From positions 124,001 through 188,000 of the forward strand of contig NZ_JBELAU010000002.1 of assembly GCF_040253585.1 (NCBI RefSeq): DNA of 64,000 nucleotides, read 5' to 3'. The position numbers were made by a program, and so were the translations under genes. The notes below the pieces were generated by a model. The model did no database searches and was not told the origin of the DNA. It was given only the letters and a program-made list of their open reading frames with translations. This DNA is from Emticicia sp040253585 (GTDB lineage Bacteria; Bacteroidota; Bacteroidia; Cytophagales; Spirosomataceae). Positions 33,646-42,634 of this stretch are shown here, one piece after another. Every line of letters starts with the position of its first letter. The stretch's first letter is position 1.

Positions 33646-34164
33646 TTATTGTTTTGGCGGTAATGGTTTTTCAACGCTTACACCAACCGACATCACGTAC
33701 GGGAGCGGGTCTTGACGCATATATTGCTTCAATTTTATCGTATATTTCCCTTTCTTGGGAAACATGTAATTACGAGTTGAAAGCACTTTATGGTCCCAGA
33801 TATCGCCCAATCCTTCACCTAATGGCTTTCCAGTTTTCGGGTCAAAAAGCGTCACTTCTTCGAGGCGATTGCTAATTTGTTTGCCATCTGGCCCGTAGAT
33901 GTAGCGAGTTACATAAAGGTTATTGTAAGGATATTGAGAAGCATTACGAATCAAGAGATAGATATTGTAAGGCACGGTTTCGTCTTTGACTTCAAACGTA
34001 AACGAAGGAATGTTTTTTACGTACCAATTGGTATCTTTCAAATCTTCGTAAGATTTAAAAATTGCATTACTATCGCACGATAAAACCCACACCGAAAGCA
34101 CGAGCATGGAGCTAATAGTCAATGATTTTTTAAAGAATTTCACCAATTTTTGTTTATTATTCAT
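33646..34164 (-). CDS. gldH: gliding motility lipoprotein GldH
   Basis: A 172-residue lipoprotein with lipobox VLSC (Cys30). The body has the GldH layout: FKSYEDLKDTNWYVKNIPSF, YNIYLLIRNASQYPYNNLYV and a C-terminal KYTIKLKQYMRQDPLPYVM then SVGVSVEKPLP. GldH is needed for gliding in Flavobacterium and is conserved near PSP1/RicT-type genes in Bacteroidota. Here it follows ricT with an 84-base gap that contains a hairpin. It acts in the cell envelope with the GldKLMN/type IX machinery; those genes are not in this window. Confidence 0.92.
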   Translation of the reverse strand: MNNKQKLVKFFKKSLTISSMLVLSVWVLSCDSNAIFKSYEDLKDTNWYVKNIPSFTFEVKDETVPYNIYLLIRNASQYPYNNLYVTRYIYGPDGKQISNRLEEVTLFDPKTGKPLGEGLGDIWDHKVLSTRNYMFPKKGKYTIKLKQYMRQDPLPYVMSVGVSVEKPLPPKQ

Positions 34165-34199
34165 CTATCTAATCTTATTTTTCGACTGTACCTATTTTG

Positions 34200-34240
34200 A
34201 AACGGACGTGATACCCATTTTATGTTTATCACGTCCGTTT
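34200..34240. terminator. hairpin between ricT and gldH
   Basis: AAACGGACGTGATA (34200-34213) pairs with TATCACGTCCGTTT (34227-34240) around 13 bases. The longer T run is on the plus strand, where no gene ends. On the minus strand it would give a weak attenuator between ricT and gldH. Confidence 0.6.
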
Positions 34241-34248
34241 TTATTTAA

Positions 34249-36141
34249 TTATTGTTGCTCAGTGTTTGGCTTATTGGGCGGAGTTGGATTTGGTTTTTCG
34301 CCACCTTGCTTATTCTGAGGGTTATTGTTTGGCCCACTACCTTTTTTGTGCTGAGGATGCTGCGGTTTCCCTTGGCTTCCTCCTTGGTTATTCGGGCGAT
34401 TCTGATTCTGTTGCGGGTTTGGTTTTCCGCCTTGCTGCGAAGGCTGAGGAGTATTTGGTTGTTTTGCTCCTTGTCCTTGCGGAGATCCACCCTGCGGTTG
34501 CCCTTGCTTGTTAGGGTTTTGTCCGCCCTGTTGCTGTGGCCTTGGTTGTTGACTCGCCTGTTTTTGCTGGTTATTTGGTTGTCCTCCCTGCTGATTCGGA
34601 TTTCCGCCTTGTTTATTCGGGTTTGGTTGGTTTTTCCCTTGATTTTGCTGAGAACCCCCTTGCGGAGAGCCGCCCTGTTGTGGTTTTTGTCCACCCTGCG
34701 GAGGATTATTTGCTTGAACCGCATTATTACGATTCTGGTTATTTGCCCCTTGCTGATTATTTTTTTGAGGATTATTCCCTTGCTTTTGTGGAGAGCTGCC
34801 CTGCTGATTACCTTGTGGTTTTCCACCTTGCGGAGAGCCGCCCTGCGGAGAGCCACCCTGCGGTTGTCCGCCTTTGTTCTGTGGTTGATTATTGTTTTTC
34901 GGAGCAATGACTTCTTGTTTAGCCACATCTGGATTATTATTTCCACGATTTTGTTGCGGCTGATTTGGGCGATTTTGTTGGTTTTTATTGCCTGAATTTT
35001 GCTGTGGCTTTTTGCCTTTATCAGTATATTTTTTATCCAGACGGTCTAAATCTGAGTTTCTTGGAGCGTTTTTATCAACTACTACCGAATCAATCAGATT
35101 TAGGTCTTCCAACGAATTTGGCAAAATACCTTTTTCATTCATCTTCATGATTTCTACCACTTGATGAATCGGTAATGAATGCCAATTAATGTCGTTGTTG
35201 TAGCTAAACCACATGATACGACGGAAAATGTCAGTTTTCTGCAAAACAGCAATTCCTTTTTCAGTTTTCAGAGGTTTTTCTACCGTCGGAATATCGCTTA
35301 GAGCATCGAGATAGGTCTCTAATTCGTAGTTTAAACAACATTTCAAACGCCCGCACTGACCCGAAAGTTTGGCAGGATTGAGCGAAAGATTTTGATAACG
35401 AGCTGCCGAAGTCGGAATCGCACGGAAATCAGTGAGCCATGTTGAGCAACATAATTCACGACCACACGAGCCAATTCCTCCCACACGAGCTGCTTCTTGA
35501 CGCAAACTGATTTGTTTCATTTCGACCCTGATTTTAAATTCAGAAGCCAAAAGTTTAATCATTTCACGAAAATCAACACGGTCATCGGCTGAATAATAGA
35601 ATGTAGCTTTGGTATTATCAGACTGAAATTCTACGTCCGACATCTTCATTTGTAGCTTTAATTCCTTCGAGATTTCACGCACACGATACATCGTTGGCAT
35701 ATCACGAGCAATGGCCTGCTGGTGCTTTTCGAGGTCTCGCTCGGTGCTTACTCGTAGAATTTTTCGGAGTTCGTCGTTGTCTTTGAGGCCTTTTTTAATC
35801 ATTTGCAGACGAACCAATTCGCCTTGCAAAGAAACACTACCGATATGATAGCCCGAAGCCATTTCGCAAACCACGAAATCGCCTGTGTAAAGGTCCAGAT
35901 TATTGGCATTACGGAAATATTCTTTTCGTCCGCCTTTAAATTTTACTTCGACTACATCATAACGCATCGAGCGTGGTACGTCCATGTTAGACAACCAGTC
36001 GTAAGCGTTCATTTTATTGCATCCACCCGTCGAGCAGCCTCCAGAAGAGCATCCTGCTACGGTTTTATGATTCGATTTTTCGGTTTGGCCTATTGCTTTA
36101 ACTGCTCCACAACCTCCCGATGAACATTGTCCACAGCCCAT
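34249..36141 (-). CDS. ricT: RicT/PSP1-family protein with N-terminal cysteine cluster and long disordered tail
   Basis: A 630-residue protein. The N-terminus holds six Cys in a Gly/Ser setting (positions 3, 6, 11, 31, 36, 41). A PSP1/RicT domain spans roughly 60-300 and carries conserved Cys clusters SCGRELCC (226-232) and GQCGRLKCC (263-269), which ligate Fe-S in the Ric complex. From about residue 376 to the end, 250 residues consist almost only of Gln, Asn, Gly, Pro, Ser and Lys, with repeats such as GGSPQGGSPQGG. That tail is much longer than the family norm. RicT acts in RNA metabolism in Bacillus; its job in Bacteroidota is less clear. It is upstream of gldH, a conserved pairing. Confidence 0.9.
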   Translation of the reverse strand: MGCGQCSSGGCGAVKAIGQTEKSNHKTVAGCSSGGCSTGGCNKMNAYDWLSNMDVPRSMRYDVVEVKFKGGRKEYFRNANNLDLYTGDFVVCEMASGYHIGSVSLQGELVRLQMIKKGLKDNDELRKILRVSTERDLEKHQQAIARDMPTMYRVREISKELKLQMKMSDVEFQSDNTKATFYYSADDRVDFREMIKLLASEFKIRVEMKQISLRQEAARVGGIGSCGRELCCSTWLTDFRAIPTSAARYQNLSLNPAKLSGQCGRLKCCLNYELETYLDALSDIPTVEKPLKTEKGIAVLQKTDIFRRIMWFSYNNDINWHSLPIHQVVEIMKMNEKGILPNSLEDLNLIDSVVVDKNAPRNSDLDRLDKKYTDKGKKPQQNSGNKNQQNRPNQPQQNRGNNNPDVAKQEVIAPKNNNQPQNKGGQPQGGSPQGGSPQGGKPQGNQQGSSPQKQGNNPQKNNQQGANNQNRNNAVQANNPPQGGQKPQQGGSPQGGSQQNQGKNQPNPNKQGGNPNQQGGQPNNQQKQASQQPRPQQQGGQNPNKQGQPQGGSPQGQGAKQPNTPQPSQQGGKPNPQQNQNRPNNQGGSQGKPQHPQHKKGSGPNNNPQNKQGGEKPNPTPPNKPNTEQQ

Positions 36142-36478
36142 TTTTGTATGTATATATATAGTTCAACCCACGAATGGGTTTAATGAAAACTTAGGCTTAA
36201 AGCCTAATAATTGTTTGTTATTTTGATTAAAAATAACAAATCGGTATTAAATATTCCGTTAGGAATTAAATATTGGTAAAATATATAGAAGAACATTATT
36301 TTCATGCCATAGGTATGAAACTTCAATCATCTGTTAAATTTCAATACTACGTCTGAACGTGAGAATGAAATTATTTTACCGTAGCGACAAACGCCGATTC
36401 ATAATCCCAAATGGGATTTGATTTTTTAATATTTCGGAGAAATATTAGTCACTTATTCTGACAGGTTTTACGCCCATC
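36142..36478. other. 337-base spacer filled with short hairpins
   Basis: Between purD and ricT no ORF is credible. At least seven short perfect or near-perfect hairpins are strung together: 36165-36180 (AACCCA/TGGGTT), 36191-36207 (TTAGGCTT/AAGCCTAA), 36214-36240 (TTTGTTATTT/AAATAACAAA), 36253-36266 (ATTCC/GGAAT), 36301-36319 (TTCATGCC/GGTATGAA), 36403-36418 (AATCCCA/TGGGATT) and 36428-36446 (AATATTTC/GAAATATT). See findings. Confidence 0.75.
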
Positions 36479-37771
36479 TTACGATTCGAGATACTTCAAT
36501 AAATCTTTCCCGATGTCGTTTCGGAAATATTTTCCGTCAAATATAATCTTTTTTGCCATTGTCTGCGACTTTTTACGTGCAGAATTTAGCGTGCGTGCCA
36601 TTCCAGTCGTTACAATTACTCGCCCCCCGTTGGTTTGTACTGAACCATCAGTAGCGATTTTTGTGCCAGCATGGAAAATAATCGTATCTTTTTCGGCTTC
36701 TGGAATCGTCATTACATCGCCTTTGCGATAATCTTCGGGATAACCCTTTGCTACCGAAACTGTTGCGATAGCTGCTTTTGGGTTAACCGTAAGTTTGATT
36801 TTATCCAGTTTACCGTCGGCCGTTGCTTTCATCAATTTTACCATGTCGGTCTTGATTCTTGGCAAAACTACTTCCGTTTCGGGGTCGCCCATACGAGCAT
36901 TGTACTCAATTACGTAAGGTTCTCCATCGACATTCATTAGTCCAACGAAAATAAAACCTACATATTTGATCCCTTCAGCTTGCAAACCTTCGAGCGTTGG
37001 TTTTACGACTCTTTCTTCAACTTTTCCCAAGAACTCAGCATCGGCAAATGGCACTGGCGACACAGCCCCCATTCCACCTGTATTTAAGCCTTTATCATTT
37101 ACGCCGATACGCTTATAATCTTTGGCTTCGGGTAAAATTTTGTAGTTTTTACCATCGGTTAAGACAAATACAGAAAGTTCAATACCCGAAAGGTATTGCT
37201 CAATGAGTACTTTGCTGCTCGCATCACCAAATTTGGCTTCGGCAAGCATTTCGTGCAAGGTTTGACGGGCTTCGGCTTTAGTTTCGGCAATGATTACTCC
37301 TTTTCCTGCGGCTAAACCATCTGCTTTCAGTACGATTGGTAAAGATTGAGTTTCGAGATAAGCTAAACCTTCTTGTAAAGTGTCTTTTGTGAACGTTTGT
37401 GAAGCCCCCGCAGGAATGTTATACTTCTGCATGAAGCCTTTCGAGAAGTCTTTGCTTCCTTCGAGTCTTGCCCCAGAAGCATCTGGCCCAACGATTTTTA
37501 TTTTCTTGAGAGCTTTGTCTTTCTTGAAAAAATCGACAATTCCACGCACCAAAGGCTCTTCGGGGCCTACGATTACCATTTCGATTTTATTTTCCTTTAC
37601 GGCATTGCCAATGGCTTCAAAATCATTTACACCGATTGGCAAATTAGTTGCAATTTGTGCTGTTCCTGCATTACCAGGAGCCACGAAAAGATTTGTACAG
37701 TTTTTTGATTGTGCAATTTTCCAAGCAAAAGTATGCTCACGTCCACCCGAACCAAGTATTAGAATATTCAT
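36479..37771 (-). CDS. purD: phosphoribosylamine--glycine ligase (PurD)
   Basis: A 430-residue ATP-grasp enzyme. The N-terminal fold begins MNILILGSGGREHTFAWKI, and IVLKADGLAAGKGVIIAE is the ATP-grasp lid. The metal/nucleotide-binding EYNARMGDPETEVVLPR is intact, and the C-terminus has the usual length. It makes glycinamide ribonucleotide in step two of purine synthesis. It is a single gene here, without other pur genes, as is frequent in Bacteroidota. Confidence 0.96.
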   Translation of the reverse strand: MNILILGSGGREHTFAWKIAQSKNCTNLFVAPGNAGTAQIATNLPIGVNDFEAIGNAVKENKIEMVIVGPEEPLVRGIVDFFKKDKALKKIKIVGPDASGARLEGSKDFSKGFMQKYNIPAGASQTFTKDTLQEGLAYLETQSLPIVLKADGLAAGKGVIIAETKAEARQTLHEMLAEAKFGDASSKVLIEQYLSGIELSVFVLTDGKNYKILPEAKDYKRIGVNDKGLNTGGMGAVSPVPFADAEFLGKVEERVVKPTLEGLQAEGIKYVGFIFVGLMNVDGEPYVIEYNARMGDPETEVVLPRIKTDMVKLMKATADGKLDKIKLTVNPKAAIATVSVAKGYPEDYRKGDVMTIPEAEKDTIIFHAGTKIATDGSVQTNGGRVIVTTGMARTLNSARKKSQTMAKKIIFDGKYFRNDIGKDLLKYLES

Positions 37772-37840
37772 TGAAATTAGAATCTTTGTATTTTGAACTC
37801 GTAAAGTTCGTCAAGTTTTTTGTAAAATAATAGAATTGAG

Positions 37841-37875
37841 GGGTAATGGTTAATGATTAATGGTGAATGATTAAC
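37841..37875. repeat. ATTAATCATTAACC-type intergenic repeat
   Basis: GGGTAATGGTTAATGATTAA then TGGTGAATGATTAAC is a direct run of AATGATTAA words. A following TATTGATAATCAAAA also occurs at 53744-53759. Low-complexity runs of this kind recur between Bacteroidota genes. Confidence 0.4.
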
Positions 37876-37930
37876 GTAAAGTATTGATAATCAAAAGTAT
37901 GCAGCAATTCAACTTTACTATTTTGTATAA

Positions 37931-38332
37931 TTATACTATGGTATTTTTTGAAGAAAATGAGAGTTCTACATAAACTAAACCGAGTATTATCAAGATTTCT
38001 CCTATAAAATATATTATTCCTAAAATGGTAAGTTGTTGATAAAGAACTATTACGAGGATTGCTGTAAGAAGGCAATACATCAAATTAGCTATCGCAATTA
38101 TTTTTAAGTATGTTGACCAATTTTTACCTACAAAAAAATAACAATTCATTGAATAAACTGCGAAAATACAGGCCAAAATTGATAAAACACAAAGGTGTTT
38201 TTGCGGCATACCGAAAGCATCTTCAAACTTTCTTAGTATTACACCCGTAAGAAATGCCGTAAGCAATGCACCTAAACCATCAATTAGGAAAAGGCTTTTA
38301 GGATTGAGGGTGAGCCTATCAAGTATTTTCAT
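37931..38332 (-). CDS. four-span membrane protein of unknown function
   Basis: A 133-residue protein with about four hydrophobic segments (LFLIDGLGALLTAFLTGVIL, LCVLSILACIFAVYSMNCYF, YLKIIAIANLMYCLLTAILV, LTILGIIYFIGEILIILGLV). Charged residues between the spans (RKFEDAF, GKNW) are typical of small Bacteroidota integral proteins. I do not recognise it. It lies upstream of the HExxH gene region but on the same strand as purD, with no clear operon. Confidence 0.65.
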   Translation of the reverse strand: MKILDRLTLNPKSLFLIDGLGALLTAFLTGVILRKFEDAFGMPQKHLCVLSILACIFAVYSMNCYFFVGKNWSTYLKIIAIANLMYCLLTAILVIVLYQQLTILGIIYFIGEILIILGLVYVELSFSSKNTIV

Positions 38333-38372
38333 TTTTTGTTTGTATGTGACTGATAATCAACACCTTTAAAAA

Positions 38373-39107
38373 TTAAAACTCAAATTTTCCGTCCTTTTCA
38401 GTTTTGTTGATGATTCTGAAAATTTCTTTTTTGCCTTTCAAAGAAATCTTGCGAGAAACTTCAACGGCCGAAGTAAAATAAGCAATTTTGGTAAAAAGTT
38501 CGCCTTGCCCGAAAAAGTCTTTTTGGGTGTTTAGTTCATTCAGCGGAATCGGAACTGGGCTTAGATAATTCAATTCGGTTCGGTAATCTATGTAGCGTTG
38601 GATAGAATCTTGGCTACTCACGAAACGATAATCGAGCATCAGAGCTAAGCCTTCATCAAACCATGCAGGAATCTCTTTTTTTGTTTTCCACCAGCCCAGT
38701 TTGGTCATGAGTTCGTCGTGACACATTTCGTGGGCAATCACATCAACGTTTAGACCATCTTGATTCAAAATTATCCACGACCCGAGCGGTGTTCCGATAC
38801 TAAAACCCGCTCCTTCGGTGGTTTTGGCGTATTTTTGGTAAGTTGTTGAATTTTTACAAAAAATAATTTTTGCTTGCCCGTTTTTACTTCCCCAAAAACC
38901 ATTTAGGCGTTTTTCGGCACTTTCAACATACTTTATCAATGAATCTTGCTGCTTTTGCGATGTTTTTTTTTCTACGAAAATGTTTGGTTTAATTTCTTGA
39001 AAATTATCGTATTCTACAAAAAAGCACCGCAAAAATTGCGGGAAAAGCCATGCGAATAGCAAGGATAAAGTAATTAATGTATAAGAAAAGTATTTCAGAA
39101 ACTTCAT
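38373..39107 (-). CDS. membrane-anchored HExxH metalloprotease-like protein
   Basis: About 244 residues from the ATG at 39107; a longer frame to 39161 exists, but MKFLKYFSYTLITLSLLFAW is a better start, giving one membrane/signal segment. The motif HEMCH lies in VDVIAHEMCHDELM and a second acidic ligand follows in WFDEGLALMLD, the order of gluzincin-type (peptidase MA-like) zinc proteases. The remainder is not known to me. It would act in the periplasm. The substrate is unknown. Confidence 0.7.
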   Translation of the reverse strand: MKFLKYFSYTLITLSLLFAWLFPQFLRCFFVEYDNFQEIKPNIFVEKKTSQKQQDSLIKYVESAEKRLNGFWGSKNGQAKIIFCKNSTTYQKYAKTTEGAGFSIGTPLGSWIILNQDGLNVDVIAHEMCHDELMTKLGWWKTKKEIPAWFDEGLALMLDYRFVSSQDSIQRYIDYRTELNYLSPVPIPLNELNTQKDFFGQGELFTKIAYFTSAVEVSRKISLKGKKEIFRIINKTEKDGKFEF

Positions 39108-39250
39108 TTGATTGTTTTTAATATTTCGGCGAACTTCCAGTTCACCCCACAGATGTAACAAAACCTGTATCTGCGAAGTTATGTTATTAAATGATTATGG
39201 CGTAACTTCGCACAAAATTTTAATAATCTTACTTACAAAATTCATAAATT

Positions 39251-39688
39251 ATGTATTCAGTCATTCTAACAATTCACTCATATTTGGCTTTTGTGGCACT
39301 TGCATTATTGGCAGCCGCCACTATTAACGGAATTATTGGCTCAACAAGCGAGAAAAGTTTTGAAGCGAATCACCTCAAAATCAACAAGTTTGCTTTGATA
39401 GCTACACACACGATGTTTTTGTTAGGTCTGATTTTATTATTCGTTTCGCCAAATGCTCAGGCTGCTTTTGCCGATATGAAAACAACAATGTCAAATTCTG
39501 CCAGCAGAAGTGCCTACATCGAACACCCGACTATTAACCTCATCGCGGTAGTTTTGGTTACAATCGGTAATGCTCGTGTGAAACGTGCCGTTGGTAATGG
39601 TCGCAAATTTAAGCAATCAGCTATTTTCTTTGGCTTGGCTTTGGTTCTAATTCTTAGTCGTATTCCTTGGTCAACTTGGTTAGGTTGA
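39251..39688 (+). CDS. four-span membrane protein (annotated as cytochrome b-like in related genomes)
   Basis: A 145-residue protein with about four membrane helices: ILTIHSYLAFVALALLAAAT, LIATHTMFLLGLILLFVSP, INLIAVVLVTIGNARVKRAV and SAIFFGLALVLILSRIPWS. Two His lie in or near helices 1 and 2 (TIHSY, ATHTM), so heme binding is conceivable. The family is widespread in Bacteroidota; a heme function is not proved. It precedes the CcmF-like gene by 146 bases. Confidence 0.7.
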   Translation: MYSVILTIHSYLAFVALALLAAATINGIIGSTSEKSFEANHLKINKFALIATHTMFLLGLILLFVSPNAQAAFADMKTTMSNSASRSAYIEHPTINLIAVVLVTIGNARVKRAVGNGRKFKQSAIFFGLALVLILSRIPWSTWLG

Positions 39689-39697
39689 TACTTTTTT

Positions 39698-39729
39698 AGT
39701 CCACGGCTTACAGTTGACAGTCCACAGTG
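39698..39729. repeat. AGTCCAC direct-repeat element
   Basis: AGTCCAC occurs at 39698 and 39719, with TTACAGTTGACAG between. The wording is close to the spacer repeat at 14458-14490. Confidence 0.4.
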
Positions 39730-39792
39730 GGGACTTCAGAGTTTTGGCTGTTTGCTATCTTCAATACAAACTAAACATAATTATTTTGGGGG

Positions 39793-39813
39793 TAAAAACT
39801 GCTTCAGTTTTTA
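39793..39813. repeat. hairpin just upstream of the CcmF-like start codon
   Basis: TAAAAACTG and CAGTTTTTA (9 bp, loop CTT) end 20 bases before the ATG at 39834. It is the kind of hairpin that could limit translation or end transcription from the gene before it. Confidence 0.5.
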
Positions 39814-39833
39814 TGCCTCATACAATATTTATC

Positions 39834-42374
39834 ATGTTAAGACCATACGTTGGGAATATCGGACATATTTCCGTAATTATATCTTTTGTGGCTGCCGTTG
39901 TCTCGACTTATGCCTATTGGCAAGCCACTCGTCCGCAAATTTTGAGTAGTAAACAAATAACTGAACAATGGCTTAAATTTGCTCGTGGAGCGTTTTATGT
40001 GCACACTTTGGCTATTTTTACTATTTGTGCTTCATTATTAAGTATTATTTTCAACCATTATTTTGAATATCACTACGCTTGGGATAATTCTTCGTGGAGT
40101 TTGCCTTTTGGTTATGCCATTTCTTGTTTTTGGCAAGACCAAGAAGGAAGTTTCTTGCTTTGGATGTTCTGGAATGTTGTTTTGGGTGTTTTATTAATCA
40201 ACACTACGCTTCGCAAAACCCGCAATGCAAGCATCGAAGCTCCAACAATGACAATTTTTGCGTTGGTGCAAGTTTTCTTGGCTTCGATGATTTTGGGTGT
40301 GGTGCTTTGGGGAGATTTTAAAGTTGGAAGTTCGCCATTTTTGACTCTGAAAGAATCAATGCCGAATATTCCAATTTGGAAAACGAATCCAGACTTTGTG
40401 CCAAAAGATGGTAACGGATTGAATCCATTATTACAAAATTATTGGATGGTGATTCACCCTCCTACCCTATTTTTAGGTTTTGCGATGACGCTCGTTCCGT
40501 TTGCCTTTTGTATGGCTGGACTTTGGAAAAGACAATATACGGAGTGGATAAAACCTGCATTACCTTGGACTTTAACTGCGGCGGTTGTTCTCGGAACAGG
40601 AATTATGATGGGTGGAATTTGGGCTTACGAAACCCTCAATTTTGGCGGTTATTGGAACTGGGACCCCGTTGAAAATGCCGTTTATGTGCCGTGGTTGGTT
40701 TTGGTGGGAAGTTTCCACACAATGCTCATGGCTCGTAAAAATAGTACAGCTCTGAAATACACCATTATTTTGGTTCTTGCTCAATTTATCTTGATAGTTT
40801 ATTCAACGTTTTTGGCACGCAGTGGTATTCTTGGAAATGCTTCGGTTCACTCATTTACTGACTTGGGGCTTTCTGGGCAATTATTGATTTACTTGCTGAC
40901 TTTCATCGTTGTTTCGGTTGTACTTTCAAGTATTCGATGGAAACATTTACCACAAGATGAAGCAGAAATCTCAACATTTTCTCGTGAATTTTGGGTATTT
41001 TCGGGTGTTTTAATGCTTTGCTTGGCAGGTTTTCAAGTAATCGTTACGACTTCGATTCCTGTTTATAATAAAGTAGGAGAAATTTTTGGGGCAAAACTCA
41101 ACATGGCTTTGCCAACTAATCAGGTCGAACACTTTACGCAGTTTCAGATGTGGTTCTTTGTTTTGATTACTGCTCTTTCGGGCGTTGCTCAGTTTTTTTG
41201 GTGGAAACGTATCCAAAAAGAAAGTCTTAACAAGCTAATCAATCCGCTCGTAATCAGCCTTTTAGCTTCGGCATTAATTATCACTTTTGCTAAAGTAAAT
41301 AACTGGAAATATATTATTTTACTAACAGCGGCTATGTTTAGCATTGTGGCCAATGGCAGTATTTTGTTGGATATTCTGAAAGGAAAATTCAAAGTTGCTG
41401 GTGGAGCAATTACGCACATTGGTTTAGCAGTAATGCTCATTGGAATCATGTTTTCGTCGGGCTACTCGAAAGTAGTTTCTTTGAATTTTTCGGGGGCAAA
41501 AATCTTTACCAACGAAAGCGATAATAAAGAAAATGCTTTATTGTGGCTCAATCGTCCAACTGAATTGAGTGAATTTTCATTTACTTACAAGGGGCAGTTT
41601 GTTGATGTAAGAAATGCACCTGGGTATATTGAGAAAAAATACGTTTGGCCTGTTCCTGGCAGTAATTATAAAGGAATTGCCCGTGCTGATGTTGTGGATG
41701 GCGATAAAACGTATTTTAAACGTGGCGATACGCTCGAATACGAAGCAGAAAACACCTACTTCCAGATTGAGTATTCGGACAAAGACGGCAAGAAGTTTAA
41801 TCTTTATCCACGTGTGCAAGACAATGAGAAAATGGGAACGGTGCTTTCACCAGATATTAAGAAATTTTGGAATAAAGATATTTATGCTTTCGTTTCAGGC
41901 CCACCAGTGGCCGAAGATGAGCGTGACTGGAGTCGCCCCGAAGAATTTGCGGTAGCCGTTGGTGATACATTCTTTATCAATGACTACGTGGCGATTCTTG
42001 AAAATGTGGAAGGAATTAGAGAAGTGGATGGCATGCAATTAGCCGAAGGTGATGCAGCGGCTCGTGCAACTGTGAAAGTTTTGGACAGAAACGTTGCCGT
42101 TACGATGCGACCAGTTTTTGCAATTCGTGACCGTGAAGTCTGGAGTAAACCTGAAGTGAATAATGAAATGGGACTTCGCTTACAGTTATCTAAAATCGAC
42201 CCAGTTTCGGGCAAATTTGCCTTTACTGTGAGTCGAGGTCAGCGAGAATTTCTCGTGCTAAAAGCCACCGAAAAACCGCATATTAACCTTCTTTGGATAG
42301 GTTTTTTCATGATTATTGTTGGTATTACGTTGGCAGCTATCCGTCGTTTTCAGATTGTGGCAGCCGAAGGATAA
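39834..42374 (+). CDS. cytochrome c biogenesis protein CcmF/CcsA family
   Basis: About 846 residues from ATG 39834 (the longer frame from 39714 lies in the leader). Some 15 membrane helices. The heme-handling WWD-type motif is visible as GGYWNWDPVENAVYVPW, preceded by WMVIHPPTLFLGFA and SFHTMLMARKN with conserved His. It belongs to the heme-lyase group that attaches heme to apocytochrome c outside the membrane. A large periplasmic part (roughly 570-800) fits CcmF. Other ccm genes are not in this window. A terminator follows. Confidence 0.9.
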   Translation: MLRPYVGNIGHISVIISFVAAVVSTYAYWQATRPQILSSKQITEQWLKFARGAFYVHTLAIFTICASLLSIIFNHYFEYHYAWDNSSWSLPFGYAISCFWQDQEGSFLLWMFWNVVLGVLLINTTLRKTRNASIEAPTMTIFALVQVFLASMILGVVLWGDFKVGSSPFLTLKESMPNIPIWKTNPDFVPKDGNGLNPLLQNYWMVIHPPTLFLGFAMTLVPFAFCMAGLWKRQYTEWIKPALPWTLTAAVVLGTGIMMGGIWAYETLNFGGYWNWDPVENAVYVPWLVLVGSFHTMLMARKNSTALKYTIILVLAQFILIVYSTFLARSGILGNASVHSFTDLGLSGQLLIYLLTFIVVSVVLSSIRWKHLPQDEAEISTFSREFWVFSGVLMLCLAGFQVIVTTSIPVYNKVGEIFGAKLNMALPTNQVEHFTQFQMWFFVLITALSGVAQFFWWKRIQKESLNKLINPLVISLLASALIITFAKVNNWKYIILLTAAMFSIVANGSILLDILKGKFKVAGGAITHIGLAVMLIGIMFSSGYSKVVSLNFSGAKIFTNESDNKENALLWLNRPTELSEFSFTYKGQFVDVRNAPGYIEKKYVWPVPGSNYKGIARADVVDGDKTYFKRGDTLEYEAENTYFQIEYSDKDGKKFNLYPRVQDNEKMGTVLSPDIKKFWNKDIYAFVSGPPVAEDERDWSRPEEFAVAVGDTFFINDYVAILENVEGIREVDGMQLAEGDAAARATVKVLDRNVAVTMRPVFAIRDREVWSKPEVNNEMGLRLQLSKIDPVSGKFAFTVSRGQREFLVLKATEKPHINLLWIGFFMIIVGITLAAIRRFQIVAAEG

Positions 42375-42434
42375 ATTGGTTATTGCAATCCCTTACTGGA
42401 AAATTGGACATAAATGACCTTTCATTTCCCCCAC

Positions 42435-42474
42435 AAAAAGTCTCTTTTTGCTCTATGTAGAAAGGGACTTTTTT
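42435..42474 (+). terminator. terminator after the CcmF-like gene
   Basis: AAAAAGTCTCTTTTT and AGAAAGGGACTTTTT pair with two or three mismatches around GCTCTATGT, and T residues continue to 42474. It begins 61 bases after the stop codon. Confidence 0.7.
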
Positions 42475-42634
42475 ATTGATATTTTTCAAAAAAACAACAT
42501 TACAATATTCAAATTTGTTCTTTTCTACAATTCGATTATATTTTTATTTTAAATCAAATTAAATTCTCTGCACTCGACATTATGGCATGCTTTTTGGAAA
42601 AGGCTATACAGAAAATGATTAAGCGGAGACATTT

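Noticed and set aside
34700..34870. CRISPR-like or tandem repeat in the ricT tail
   Set aside because: The repeats are short, unequal and in frame with GGSPQGG coding; there are no unique spacers.
34252..34995. Long open frames on both strands across the ricT tail (247 aa plus, 233 aa minus in another frame)
   Set aside because: They arise because the Q/N/G/P-rich tail DNA has few stop codons in any frame; their translations are low complexity and have no start context.
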